64,000 nucleotides of DNA from Bartonella sp. AR 15-3 (GTDB lineage: Bacteria; Pseudomonadota; Alphaproteobacteria; Rhizobiales; Rhizobiaceae). Both the position numbers and the translations under genes were made by a program. Below the pieces are notes generated by a model. That model searched no databases, was not told where the DNA came from, and saw only the letters and a program-made list of their open reading frames with translations. Below are positions 9,470 through 18,283 of this stretch, piece by piece. How positions within the stretch are numbered: the first letter of the stretch is position 1; each line of letters opens with the position of its first letter. The stretch lies in contig NZ_MUYE01000001.1 in assembly GCF_002022445.1 (NCBI RefSeq), positions 1,557,501 through 1,621,500 on the forward strand, read 5' to 3'.

Positions 9470-10689
9470 TTCAATGTCACCGTAGAATTTTTATGAAAGT
9501 CTCCCGAAAAAGCACGACGAATAACCTGCTTGTTATTTTCGACAATTTTCAATTTATATACAGTTGAGAAATCTAGGTCGCGGGCAACAAAAACATTAAC
9601 TATTTCACCTTGATTTTTGGTCAAGGTTGGAGGGATATGGGCGTAATTTTCCGCGATAATTTTTGCCATATCTATTCCTGCATAAAGGCTATGTGTTCCT
9701 GAAGACAAGGTCTCTGTTGTTTGTTCTTCTTGTGTTGGTGTTTTTAGTAAATTTAGCCGGTTATTTGCGTAACTTGTTGCATCTCTGACGATTGAAACAA
9801 GAAATGCAGAACCAAGTCGTTCAAACCAGTGATTATCAATATCACCATCAACACCTGATCGGCCTAAGGAATCTGTTGCTGGTGAGGACAATGTTATAAT
9901 GATACCCTCTGGTGTTTTAGCTCTATTCCATAATATGAAAAGACGCGATTGGCCTTTTTTTAAACCGCTACGATATTCACCGATGATTTGTGTTCCTTTA
10001 TCGAGCAGGACGATGCGACCATTGTCTGACAAGATATCTCTGGAAACGATACAGCTAACAAAACCTTGTTGTTCACTGCTGATTGCTGTTTCTAAGATAC
10101 ATGGAATAGAAGCTCCCATTGCAATGATGTAATTTCGGTTCCCGAGTGTTGATGCATGAACACCGTCTAACTTTGTTGCTTCGAGGAGGTGATTAAAGGA
10201 TTGTGCTGTTTTATTTGAGCGATTGTTATTTTGATCCAGAGAAACGGCATTATTATTATTTTCTGGAGTAACTTGTTGCTGATTTGGATTAATATAGGCT
10301 AAAACGGGAGCACGTTGTGCTGCTTCTAATAATTTATGATCAAATTTTGGTTGATTGATTGTTGGTGTTGGTAATTCGACCTTAGGCAATAAGGGGTTAT
10401 TTTTATCAGCTAACTCTAGAGGAGCCATCGTGGGTTTTATCGATTGGAACAGTTCTGTTTGTTTACTGCTTGCTTCTTTAGGTAATTCTATGAGCTGTTT
10501 TTTTGTATCTTTTGAAGATGAAAGGATTGTATATATTAAATAAATACAGACACCAAAGAGAATAAGAAGAGCAAGGGCTTTTCCTAAATTAAAGCCCTCT
10601 TTTTTTTCTTGACCATCCTCTATTGTATCACGATCCTTTATCATATCATACTTATCAAGATCTATTTCATCCACTTCATCATTATTCAT
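9466..10689 (-). CDS. virB10: T4SS core protein VirB10
   Basis: Inner-to-outer-membrane spanning core-complex component, 407 residues. A short acidic cytoplasmic N-terminus (1-36) is followed by a single membrane helix (about 37-56), a Pro-rich periplasmic stretch, and the conserved TrbI/VirB10 beta-barrel domain from about residue 170 (for example GxxIPCxLETAISSEQQGFVSC and the GTQIIGEYRSGLKKGQ region). VirB10 senses ATP use by VirB11/VirD4 and gates the outer-membrane pore. It overlaps virB9 by 4 bases (ATGA) upstream and the virB11 remnant downstream in the same way. Sequence is intact, so retained selection is likely. Confidence 0.95.
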   Translation of the reverse strand: MNNDEVDEIDLDKYDMIKDRDTIEDGQEKKEGFNLGKALALLILFGVCIYLIYTILSSSKDTKKQLIELPKEASSKQTELFQSIKPTMAPLELADKNNPLLPKVELPTPTINQPKFDHKLLEAAQRAPVLAYINPNQQQVTPENNNNAVSLDQNNNRSNKTAQSFNHLLEATKLDGVHASTLGNRNYIIAMGASIPCILETAISSEQQGFVSCIVSRDILSDNGRIVLLDKGTQIIGEYRSGLKKGQSRLFILWNRAKTPEGIIITLSSPATDSLGRSGVDGDIDNHWFERLGSAFLVSIVRDATSYANNRLNLLKTPTQEEQTTETLSSGTHSLYAGIDMAKIIAENYAHIPPTLTKNQGEIVNVFVARDLDFSTVYKLKIVENNKQVIRRAFSGDFHKNSTVTLK

Positions 10690-11549
10690 GGCTGTTTCTC
10701 TACGTTTATTTCACGTTGGACAGAAGGTGATGTTGTTCCAGTTCCGGGATTAATCCCTCTTGGGATGAAACCTTTATTAAAGATACACAGAACTTCGTTA
10801 CCACGTCGCAGAGTGAATTGCATGGCTATGGCATGGACAATGACCTGGTTTCCTTTAATTGTTTTTGGAACGATAGTTTCTTGTCCATCAAGTAAGACAA
10901 GATAAATGGCAGGGATTTCATTATTTCCTAAAAAGGTAAATGTTGTTGTTTTTCCGTTATCATAGACGGAGCTTGGTTCAATGAGGGGGGAACCTTGAGC
11001 AGTATAAGCCCAATTGCGCGGTCCAAAATCTTCATGCATATTGAGGATATCATCGACAAATTCTTCTGCATTTTTTTGTGCTTTAGCTTCTTGAGCTAAT
11101 TGTTCACGCAAGGCTTCATCTTCTGGATAACGAAACTTTACAAGGAAATATGTGTCATTACCGACAGAAACATCGCCTTCACGCACTTGAAGTTCAAATT
11201 GATAAGATCGTTTTGTCCCATCTTGGCGAGTTGTGACAATTTGTAGATTGGTGTTAGGCTGAACTTCACGAGGTTTGAGAAAGACAAAGTGACCGGCTGG
11301 TGCGACTTGCCAAGCAACGGAATTGCCAATTCCAATATAAGCAATATTTTCATCGCTAGCGAATTCAATCTGCACTGAAGAGCGAATAGATCCAATGATT
11401 TTTGTGATATTATACGGGTCATAATTAATAAATCTGATCCGATTATCTTTTTGTGCACTCACGGGAGAAATTTCTGCCCATGATAAAGATGCATCATAGC
11501 TTATTGCAACGATGAGAGTTAAAAAGAATATTTTTACTACTCTAATCAT
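10686..11549 (-). CDS. virB9: T4SS core protein VirB9
   Basis: Periplasmic/outer-membrane core subunit of 287 residues. A signal peptide (residues 1-25, ending SLSWA) precedes the VirB9/CagX domain; the C-terminal part carries the conserved region [20 protein letters not shown] and the final [14 protein letters not shown] segment. In the family VirB9 pairs with the VirB7 lipoprotein and forms the outer-membrane ring with VirB10. Its ATG overlaps the virB8 stop, and its stop overlaps the virB10 start (both ATGA), so it is translationally coupled. Confidence 0.95.
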   Translation of the reverse strand: MIRVVKIFFLTLIVAISYDASLSWAEISPVSAQKDNRIRFINYDPYNITKIIGSIRSSVQIEFASDENIAYIGIGNSVAWQVAPAGHFVFLKPREVQPNTNLQIVTTRQDGTKRSYQFELQVREGDVSVGNDTYFLVKFRYPEDEALREQLAQEAKAQKNAEEFVDDILNMHEDFGPRNWAYTAQGSPLIEPSSVYDNGKTTTFTFLGNNEIPAIYLVLLDGQETIVPKTIKGNQVIVHAIAMQFTLRRGNEVLCIFNKGFIPRGINPGTGTTSPSVQREINVEKQP

Positions 11550-12214
11550 TGAACTACCTCTGGATCAGATCTATACTCTGACACTTGGAAACCAAGCGGG
11601 TTAATTAAGCGATTTTCTACTGAAATGCGTGTATTAACGTAGGAAAAATTTAAGACCGAAACCCAATGGAAAATATCTTCTTTTCCATTAGAGTCTCTAA
11701 TCGTTTTATAGTAACGCACTTGAATGAGATCTTTACTTAAAAAAGAAATGGATTTTATTGTAACTGTCACGGACATATTTTTATAGATATTTTGCGGACT
11801 ATTTGGATTATTTCCCGAATACCATTTGGCAAAGCGATTTTGTTCTTCTACGGAAGATAAAAGAGAAGTGATACGAAAGTTATTTTCTGTTTCTGATAAT
11901 TGGAAACTTTCGCGTGCACGAATATATTTGCTCGCGAAGTAACGTGTTATTGCTTCATCATAATTTTGAGGTTCATCTTTTAGAACACTAACAACATCGA
12001 CAATACCTGTAGAATTATCTACGCGGATAACGAAAGGCTCTACGGTTTTTAAGGGTGTTAAAGTTACCACGGCTAAAGCCAAAGCTATTGTCATCAACCC
12101 CAAAAGCACGGCCAAAGCTATGGCCATTTTCATTTGCAGTCGCGTACTACGCATACGATCAATATCGAATGACCGCGCTTCTCTTATATATTCTTTAAAT
12201 TCATCACTTTTCAT
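11546..12214 (-). CDS. virB8: T4SS inner-membrane protein VirB8
   Basis: Bitopic assembly factor, 222 residues from the ATG at 12214, which has GGAG upstream; an in-frame start 15 bases earlier exists but lacks this. A cytoplasmic N-terminus (1-29) with several Arg/Asp residues is followed by one membrane helix (about 30-52) and the periplasmic NTF2-like VirB8 domain, including the conserved [24 protein letters not shown] helix region and the VRYYKTIRD strand. VirB8 nucleates the complex and binds VirB9/VirB10. It overlaps the end of virB7 by 11 bases. Confidence 0.94.
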   Translation of the reverse strand: MKSDEFKEYIREARSFDIDRMRSTRLQMKMAIALAVLLGLMTIALALAVVTLTPLKTVEPFVIRVDNSTGIVDVVSVLKDEPQNYDEAITRYFASKYIRARESFQLSETENNFRITSLLSSVEEQNRFAKWYSGNNPNSPQNIYKNMSVTVTIKSISFLSKDLIQVRYYKTIRDSNGKEDIFHWVSVLNFSYVNTRISVENRLINPLGFQVSEYRSDPEVVQ

Positions 12215-12515
12215 GTGTGATCTCCGCATTCTTATAAGAGGGCGTTTGAGGGTTTATTGTATTTCCAGGAAGTGTAGGGAGTGCGACATGAGCTTCTGGT
12301 GCTTCATTTTCTTGTGTGTTGAGGATAACAGGAGTTGTGATTGGCTTGATCGCCATATTGTGAAGGAAGGTGTTATTATTATTCCATTTCCCTTGATTGA
12401 GCATACGGGTATTTTGTCCATTACAGCGTGGAAGTTTTTTGGGGCCATTTTTAAAAGAAGCGCAACCCGTAAGGGCTATCAAAAGAATTAAAATGATAGT
12501 TATTTTTAGTTTCAT
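12204..12515 (-). CDS. virB7: T4SS lipoprotein VirB7
   Basis: Small lipoprotein of 103 residues starting [18 protein letters not shown]; the lipobox LTGC puts the lipidated cysteine at residue 18. The mature part is Asn/Pro/Thr-rich with no domain I recognise, as usual for Bartonella VirB7. Function (anchoring VirB9 in the outer membrane) is taken from position and the lipobox. I placed the start at ATG 12515 rather than an upstream in-frame codon because it gives a proper signal peptide. It lies between virB6 and virB8 with a 192-base spacer on the virB6 side. Confidence 0.85.
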   Translation of the reverse strand: MKLKITIILILLIALTGCASFKNGPKKLPRCNGQNTRMLNQGKWNNNNTFLHNMAIKPITTPVILNTQENEAPEAHVALPTLPGNTINPQTPSYKNAEITHEK

Positions 12516-12707
12516 TATCTGAACTCGCAAATATTTTGAAAAATAAAATATTGGGGTTTTTCAGTGCATAATTTTACCGAAACAGGGAGCAAAACATGAG
12601 AACTGATTTTTTGAAAAAGCGAAGAGAGCTTTTCAGCGGCTATGCGTATGGCTAATACCTTTTGTGTGAAGGCACTGACTATAGCTGTGTTGGAGAAACA
12701 TTTGATA

Positions 12708-13703
12708 TTAAAATGCGCCACGACCACCTCCACCCATCATTCGAGCAGCTTGTGCGGCTTGTGCAGCTTGTGCAGCTTGAGAAGCTCCTGCAGTTGCTCC
12801 TCTTGCCGCACTGCTACCGAGTGAAAAGCCTCCTCTAACAACGTTCAAGGCACCAGAAGCCATTGAGATCATTTCTGATCCTGCTGATACTCCAGCATGA
12901 TAATATGGCCCTCCACTAGAGAGTGCAGAAGCAATGGTAGGAAGTGATTGGAAGAGAATAACTCCTACTATTGAGACTACAAGGACAGGAGGAAGCAAGA
13001 GATAGATTGAAGTATATGAGCCATCGAAAACATACAGCATAATTTTGCACATCATTGTTCCAAGCATCATCACAAGAACTTGTAAAACTGTAAAATTAAC
13101 TAATGTTGAAATCCATGAATCGGCGTATCTGCGAGTTACATTGAATAAATATAAACTAATGAAAAGAGGACCAAGACCTATCACCATGATTAATGTAATT
13201 TTTGCAAACATTTGGATAATAAAACCAACTGTACAAAAAAAGACAACCGCCAAAAGCATTAAACCCCCGACCAATCCCACCGAAACCTTTTCAAAAAGAC
13301 CAACTCTACCTAGAAATTCTTGATAGCGCGTATTCGTAATTAACAAGAGATAATCGAAAACATTAGCGTCGACGGGACTGCTATTGAACGCATTCCCAAT
13401 AGCATTGGCTAAATTACCGAAAAATATATCTTTGATGTAAATATTAAATACATCTGCATTTGTTGCCATTGTTGTCACAACAACGATTTTAATGACATTA
13501 TTAAGGAGACTATGCATTGAAAGGGCGACGTGGCCAGTCATAACATTATAGCCATATAAAAATATAAAAATGATTGCAGCAAGATTTAATGGCGCTGCAA
13601 TAGCAGAAGACAAGCTACTGACTGTTGTATCCACTACATTGTTGAGTGGTGTTAAAATATACGAAGAAACATTTTCAAACGGAGTAAATGAAAAATCTGA
13701 CAT
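12708..13703 (-). CDS. virB6: T4SS polytopic inner-membrane protein VirB6
   Basis: A 331-residue TrbL/VirB6 protein with five or six hydrophobic segments between about residues 40 and 265 and a soluble C-terminus. VirB6 lines part of the translocation channel at the inner membrane. The C-terminus has a QAA-type repeat (AAQAAQAAQAA) followed by a Gly-rich MGGGGRGAF end; the repeat is encoded by four 9-bp DNA units. The start region is tandemly duplicated: an in-frame ATG lies at 13703 and a second, 27 bases upstream, at 13730, each with the same preceding sequence. I use 13703 (MSDFSFTPFENV). Confidence 0.93.
   Translation of the reverse strand: MSDFSFTPFENVSSYILTPLNNVVDTTVSSLSSAIAAPLNLAAIIFIFLYGYNVMTGHVALSMHSLLNNVIKIVVVTTMATNADVFNIYIKDIFFGNLANAIGNAFNSSPVDANVFDYLLLITNTRYQEFLGRVGLFEKVSVGLVGGLMLLAVVFFCTVGFIIQMFAKITLIMVIGLGPLFISLYLFNVTRRYADSWISTLVNFTVLQVLVMMLGTMMCKIMLYVFDGSYTSIYLLLPPVLVVSIVGVILFQSLPTIASALSSGGPYYHAGVSAGSEMISMASGALNVVRGGFSLGSSAARGATAGASQAAQAAQAAQAARMMGGGGRGAF
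12745..12780 (-). repeat. Four 9-bp tandem units in the 3' part of virB6
   Basis: GCAGCTTGT, GCGGCTTGT, GCAGCTTGT, GCAGCTTGA on the plus strand encode a Gln-Ala-Ala repeat near the VirB6 C-terminus. Being in units of three codons, copy-number change keeps the frame, so length could vary among strains. Confidence 0.75.
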
Positions 13704-13745
13704 TACTTTTATCTTGGTAAAATCTGACATTAGTTTTATCTTGTT
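13692..13745 (-). repeat. 27-bp tandem duplication of the virB6 start region
   Basis: Units at 13692-13718 and 13719-13745 match at 25 of 27 positions. Each unit holds an ATG in the virB6 frame plus the weak purine stretch in front of it, so virB6 has two near-identical translation initiation sites (13703 and 13730). Confidence 0.8.
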
Positions 13746-13789
13746 CTAATTTTGCCTTTAATGTTTGATAAATATGAGTTTATCATCTT

Positions 13790-13915
13790 TCTTGCATCTC
13801 TTCAGGCTCTTCTTGTGATTGAGTATTCCCATTGAATAATAAAGTCAGCCTGTATTAGAGTTTTCATTTGAAAACTAGCAAACTACATTTGAAGAGCTTT
13901 CCTTTTTTCTTTTGT
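13790..13915 (-). pseudogene. virB5: Decayed fragment of a second virB5 copy
   Basis: This spacer between virB5 and virB6 aligns by eye with an internal part of the neighbouring virB5 (about 14010-14143). The best blocks are 13808-13852 against about 14026-14073, and 13853-13909 against about 14074-14140 with one 12-base gap; in the last 27 bases about 22 match. There are stops and no open frame, so it is a non-coding relic of a tandem virB5 duplication. The percentage identity was judged visually. Confidence 0.7.
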
Positions 13916-13931
13916 ACTAATTGGAGTCAAT

Positions 13932-14390
13932 TTATAACTTGAGCTTAGTTTTAGCTTGATCCAACTGCTCTTGAAGTGTTTTTTGAACAGCTTCATGATT
14001 TTTCTGTTGTTCTTTTTCACGTTCTTGTTCTTTTGATTGAGCACTTTCGGATTTTATAATGACAGAAGCTTGAAGTCTTAGAATATCCGCTTGAAGATTA
14101 GCTTGAAGAATAGCCAACTGCGTTTGAAGAGCTTCTTTCTCTTCTGCCTTAAGCGTCTGTGAGGATAATTTCTCATTTATTTCTTTAATCTTTTCTTGAT
14201 TTGCAATTGCCGAAGCATAAGCAGATTTAGCTGTTTCTAAATCTGAGATTTCTGATCCTGATGAATCTTGTATGACATTTTGATAATATGCCTCAGGATC
14301 TGTTGACGATGCTGCATAAGAGATAGAACATAATGATAAAAGAGAGGTAGAGCATAATGATAAAAGTTTAATCAGATACAATGGGTTCAT
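13932..14390 (-). CDS. virB5: T4SS minor pilin VirB5 (17-kDa antigen homologue)
   Basis: A 152-residue secreted protein: signal peptide about residues 1-26 (ending SISYA), then an almost wholly helical, Gln/Glu/Lys-rich coiled-coil body. In Bartonella the short VirB5 is known as the 17-kDa immunodominant antigen and lies at the pilus tip. Start ATG 14390 overlaps the virB4 stop as ATGA; an upstream in-frame start is inside virB4 and unlikely. The signal peptide contains a duplicated 8-residue segment (LLSLCS-T/I-S). Assignment is by operon position plus composition, since VirB5 sequences diverge widely. Confidence 0.88.
   Translation of the reverse strand: MNPLYLIKLLSLCSTSLLSLCSISYAASSTDPEAYYQNVIQDSSGSEISDLETAKSAYASAIANQEKIKEINEKLSSQTLKAEEKEALQTQLAILQANLQADILRLQASVIIKSESAQSKEQEREKEQQKNHEAVQKTLQEQLDQAKTKLKL
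14317..14364 (-). repeat. 24-bp tandem duplication within the virB5 signal peptide
   Basis: Units 14317-14340 and 14341-14364 match at 20 of 24 positions and encode the repeated hydrophobic segment LLSLCSTS / LLSLCSIS. Confidence 0.65.
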
Positions 14391-16744
14391 TGAGTGTGTC
14401 TCCTTCGATAAAATATAGGTAGCCATACATTGGGATTTGTTCCGTGTTCACTTATAATTTGATTCACGAGTTCGATATTTCTGGTTGTTCCACTTAAGAC
14501 AGCAATTTCATTATCCATTCCACGTAAGTTGAGTTCTGCAACAACAGAATTTTGACCTTGTTTAATAAGAAAGCGGCGAGATTCTCTGCTTAATTCTGAT
14601 TGGATTAGTTCAAATTCACGTTCAGTTAATTTAAAGTTTTCAACATAATCATTGTAATTAGCTTTTTGATTTGGAAAAAATATTTGGGTGGGGCATTGTT
14701 CAATGATTGTATGAGCGATTGTTGAATTCAAAGCATCTCTGGGGCTTTGTGTTGCAAAGAGCATCATGCCATTTTGTTTACGAATTGTTTTAAGACGATC
14801 TTGAGTAAAAGCTTTAAATGAATCATCTTCAAGGGCCTTCCAGAATTCATCAATAACAATAATGATACGCCGACCATCGATAAGATCGAGAATACGGTTA
14901 AACAGATACATCATCAAAGGGCGACGAATTTCTTCATTATCTAAGAAATCGGTCATGTCATAACCTATGAATTGAGCATCTAAATTGAGATCATCGTGAT
15001 CATTATCAAAGACCCACCCTAAAGGATTGCCTTTGATCCAACGTTTTAAACGTATAGCAATACCTTCTGTAGAGGTATTATCAAAAAACAGTTGGAGTGC
15101 ACCGAGGGAGCGTTGTGCTAAAGGAAGAGTTTCTAAGGCATTGATCGCTCTCGCGACATCTTGTCGCTCTTGTTCTGTCACTGTTTGGCCGTCCGTGGTA
15201 ACCAACTTTAAGATCCAGTGCTGAAGAAAGAGTTTGTTTTTTTCTGTATATTCGATACCTTTTAATGGTGCAATACCGGTAGGTTTACCATTTTTCAAAG
15301 GCTTATATTTGCCACCTCCAGCGCGAACAAAAATCTCTGCTCCTTGGTCTTTATCAAAAAAGACTATTGTTGGGTTGTGTTTTTGCGATTGTGCAAGAAG
15401 AAAATTAACAATGACTGTTTTGCCAGATCCTGACGGACCGCAAATAAAAGTATTCCCGACATCACCACAATGAAAATTAAAATAATAAGGAGAGCCAGCT
15501 TGCGTTTGTAATAAAGCGACAGCAGAGCCCCAAACATTATCTTTTAGTTTGCCAACGGGGAATGAATGGAAGGGGGATAATGCTGCAAAATTTCTGCTGC
15601 TAATAGCTCCAGAGCGTGCTCGATAGCTAAAGTTTCCAGGAAGTTGTGCCCACCATGCTGCTTCTAATCCTAGATCTTCTCTGGCTATAACTGCACCACC
15701 ATTAGTAAGATATGAACGCGCTTTGGAGAGATGTTCTGCCAATTCTTGTGGACGATCAGAAAAAACGGCTAAAGAGAGATGATGTTCTCCCAAAACAAAA
15801 CGATTGGACTCTAAATCATCAAGGGCCTCATCAAGAGCTCCAATTTGCGAACTGGCACGATCCGCTACATTAATCATTTGATTTTGTTTACGGCTCATAA
15901 TAGCATTTGCGACTGCTTTACTTTTAAAAACAAAGGATTGCGTTAAAATAAATTCAAAGGGCGCTGTCAACAAGCCATCTGTCATGCCAGGACGTGTTTT
16001 AGAAGGATATTCTTTCCAGCCAAACATACCAACAAAGCGTTCATTGCTTTCGTGACGTATTTCGATAATTTCTTTGCCGAAGATAATACGATCTGAATAA
16101 ATCGTTGAGGCAATAGTCCCAAAGGTAAGGGGTACGCGTTCACGCCTTCCTCCCACCAATTGATGAAGAAATTCACTTTGCTCAGAAAATAAAATATCAT
16201 TGTATTCGTAAGTGGATAAAAGTCGTGCACCATAGCATTCCAGACCTTGTATAAGATCTTGACTTAACTCTTCGATTTTTCGAATAGATTCAAAGTCTGG
16301 TTCCGATTGCATCTTCTTTGCTTGTGTTAAACGGTGAAAAAAAGAAGCTAGCTGTTCAGTTTTATCTGCTGCAGGATTCCAGAGAACCGAAAGAAATAGA
16401 TCATTTTGATAAAGATCTTGCGAAACCATTTTTTGTTTATATTGTTGATCTAAGACTGTTGCAAAAGATGAAGAAAATTGGCTCTCTGGATAAATCTTTT
16501 CACGTCGACGGATAATGTGAGAATATAAAGCGACACGTTCATCTGCTATATTCTTCAAAAGCGTGTTTAATTGGGTATGTAAAGAATTTAATTGGCTGAT
16601 ATCTGCAGTATCAAAATTTACACCTTCAATAGTAATTACTGTCATTAAGCAACGTGAAGCCAATGCAATCACGTGTTGATTGACATGACGGACATAGGGA
16701 ATATATTCTTCGGGCAGAGATTCCCGTTTCGATTCCCGTTTCAT
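14387..16744 (-). CDS. virB4: T4SS ATPase VirB4
   Basis: The largest T4SS energising ATPase, 785 residues from ATG 16744, the normal length for Bartonella VirB4. Walker A GPSGSGKT is at about residues 436-443 and Walker B IIIVIDEF near 628-634, with the downstream FATQSP motif. The longer open frame extends 39 codons upstream into virB3 but is not credible. AAGGAG lies 12 bases before ATG 16744; a GTG one codon upstream has better spacing (9 bases) and could be used. All motifs are intact. It sits 17 bases after virB3. Confidence 0.96.
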   Translation of the reverse strand: MKRESKRESLPEEYIPYVRHVNQHVIALASRCLMTVITIEGVNFDTADISQLNSLHTQLNTLLKNIADERVALYSHIIRRREKIYPESQFSSSFATVLDQQYKQKMVSQDLYQNDLFLSVLWNPAADKTEQLASFFHRLTQAKKMQSEPDFESIRKIEELSQDLIQGLECYGARLLSTYEYNDILFSEQSEFLHQLVGGRRERVPLTFGTIASTIYSDRIIFGKEIIEIRHESNERFVGMFGWKEYPSKTRPGMTDGLLTAPFEFILTQSFVFKSKAVANAIMSRKQNQMINVADRASSQIGALDEALDDLESNRFVLGEHHLSLAVFSDRPQELAEHLSKARSYLTNGGAVIAREDLGLEAAWWAQLPGNFSYRARSGAISSRNFAALSPFHSFPVGKLKDNVWGSAVALLQTQAGSPYYFNFHCGDVGNTFICGPSGSGKTVIVNFLLAQSQKHNPTIVFFDKDQGAEIFVRAGGGKYKPLKNGKPTGIAPLKGIEYTEKNKLFLQHWILKLVTTDGQTVTEQERQDVARAINALETLPLAQRSLGALQLFFDNTSTEGIAIRLKRWIKGNPLGWVFDNDHDDLNLDAQFIGYDMTDFLDNEEIRRPLMMYLFNRILDLIDGRRIIIVIDEFWKALEDDSFKAFTQDRLKTIRKQNGMMLFATQSPRDALNSTIAHTIIEQCPTQIFFPNQKANYNDYVENFKLTEREFELIQSELSRESRRFLIKQGQNSVVAELNLRGMDNEIAVLSGTTRNIELVNQIISEHGTNPNVWLPIFYRRRHTQ

Positions 16745-16761
16745 CACTGCATTTATCTCCT

Positions 16762-17070
16762 TTATTGTAGCTCCTTGTAAGTACGGATAAGACGTAAGGG
16801 AGATGTAGATCCTCCCCCCCATCTCGTCAGGTTCTTTTGTTTGCCTCGAGTATTGAGCCAAGCAAATAGAACACGAAATTGGTTATGGTCGCGTTTCGTG
16901 ATTTCGCGTAAGATAAAGTGCAAACCAACACCAAGACCGATCATTGAAAAGCTACTTGTAATGATAAAAAGAGTAGACGTTGCTATGACATTTAACGCCA
17001 TCGCTTCTACTGTAACACCCGCAAACATGGCTGGTCGTGTACAGGCAAGAAAAAGAGTATCTTCGTTCAT
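16762..17070 (-). CDS. virB3: T4SS inner-membrane protein VirB3
   Basis: A 102-residue protein with the hallmark N-terminal VirB3 pattern (LFLACTRPAMFAGVT) and one or two hydrophobic helices (about residues 15-58). VirB3 works with VirB4 in pilus and channel assembly. Its ATG directly follows the virB2 stop (TAAATG), so translation is coupled. Intact. Confidence 0.93.
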   Translation of the reverse strand: MNEDTLFLACTRPAMFAGVTVEAMALNVIATSTLFIITSSFSMIGLGVGLHFILREITKRDHNQFRVLFAWLNTRGKQKNLTRWGGGSTSPLRLIRTYKELQ

Positions 17071-17388
17071 TTATGATGTAGTCCCCATTAATAAATTAAC
17101 AAGAGCCGAAGCACCAAAAACAATACCAATACCAAGAACACAATATGCTGCTTTGCGTAAATCAATAACACCATACATCCAACCAATACCCACAGCTGCA
17201 ACACATATGGTTGCAATGAGCTTCGCTGTTGTACCTGTCATCATAGTAACAATATTTCGCAAAACCGTATCAAGATTCCCCATACCGCCAGCAGTAGCAT
17301 CAGCATAAGCAGGACTTAATACAACGAACACGGTTAAAAGTAGTGTAAAGGCGATATAGTAAATATTCTTAGATATATTGTTTATCAT
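17071..17388 (-). CDS. virB2: T4SS major pilin VirB2
   Basis: A 105-residue pilin precursor: signal peptide (about 1-28, ending PAYA), then two hydrophobic helices (LRNIVTMMTGTTAKLIATICVAAVGIGWMYG and AAYCVLGIGIVFGASALVNLLMG, broken by a short polar loop), as in the VirB2/TrbC family. Start ATG 17388 has AGAGAG upstream; an in-frame TTG 15 bases earlier is less likely. First gene of the virB operon; its promoter must lie in the gap to the right. Confidence 0.93.
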   Translation of the reverse strand: MINNISKNIYYIAFTLLLTVFVVLSPAYADATAGGMGNLDTVLRNIVTMMTGTTAKLIATICVAAVGIGWMYGVIDLRKAAYCVLGIGIVFGASALVNLLMGTTS

Positions 17389-18283
17389 TTGCTCTCTCTT
17401 CAAAAAGAAGATTGATTACATAGTTTCCTCTAAAGGTTAGGAATTTTTGCCGTCTTAGATTCATAGCTTAACTCCTATGGATTGTTGTCTTCGTTCTCTT
17501 AAAAAATTTTAATATTAAACTTTGTGCATTCTCAAAATTTTCTATCTAAAAAACGAAACATTTTTACTATCATTTAATATAGACAATTTTAAGTTGTCTC
17601 ATTCTGTCAAAATGATAATATGAAAAATACAAAAATAATGTTTTTATTAGCAAAATGTATTTAATTTACAACAAACACTATTGAAACTCTCTCTTGAAAA
17701 TTAGGAGAAAAGCAGAGATGCATAAAAAAATTTATAGGGCATAAAAACAATAAGGATTGAGCAAATGCGATTTAAACCGATTATTGTTCTCTATATTGTC
17801 TGTTCTATATTATGAAATATAGGGCCACAATGAAGATAAAATCTCTTTAGGTATTTTCGAGATATTTAAAATGTAAAAGAGCCAAGATATAATTGTATGA
17901 AGTTGGAACATAATTAGCATACAGATCATTTAAATTAATTATAAGCATTGGCTTATGTCATGAACTAGATATTGTTTTAAATACTATTGTTACCATGATG
18001 ACGGATATGACAGTGCAGCTTGTTGAAACTATATATGTTGCTGTTGTGGGTATTCACTGTTCCAGATTAAAGTAGCAAAAAATTCAAGATATTGAGGCTT
18101 AGAAAAATAATGTAAGCATAAACATAGAAATTTTTAGTGTTTTTTATTTTTTATAATTTTCTCTTAGAGAGCTATCTTTTGATCTTTTTTAGTCATTTTA
18201 TTGACTGCATATATTTCTTCACGTAATGTAAATTATCAAGGATAAATCTTGGTGCTTTTGATTTTTTAAACGGGTCTTTGGGA
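17389..18283. other. Divergent intergenic region between virB2 and dapD
   Basis: About 895 AT-rich bases with no convincing gene. It should contain the virB2 promoter (minus strand) and the dapD promoter (plus strand); I cannot place either precisely. BatR is known to bind virB promoters in Bartonella, but I see no site I can defend. A 26-codon open frame starting near 17996 (MMTDMTVQLVETIYVAVVG) has no recognisable match and is probably chance. Confidence 0.5.

Noticed and set aside
12120-12491. 123-codon plus-strand frame antisense to virB8/virB7
   Set aside because: Entirely opposite two well-supported genes, no ribosome-binding sequence or recognisable domain; shadow frame.
12515-12733. 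72-codon minus-strand frame between virB6 and virB7
   Set aside because: Overlaps the virB6 end, no signal peptide or family resemblance, weak start; left as spacer.
17996-18076. 26-codon frame MMTDMTVQLVETIYVAVVG in the virB2-dapD gap
   Set aside because: Too short, no ribosome-binding sequence, no recognised family.
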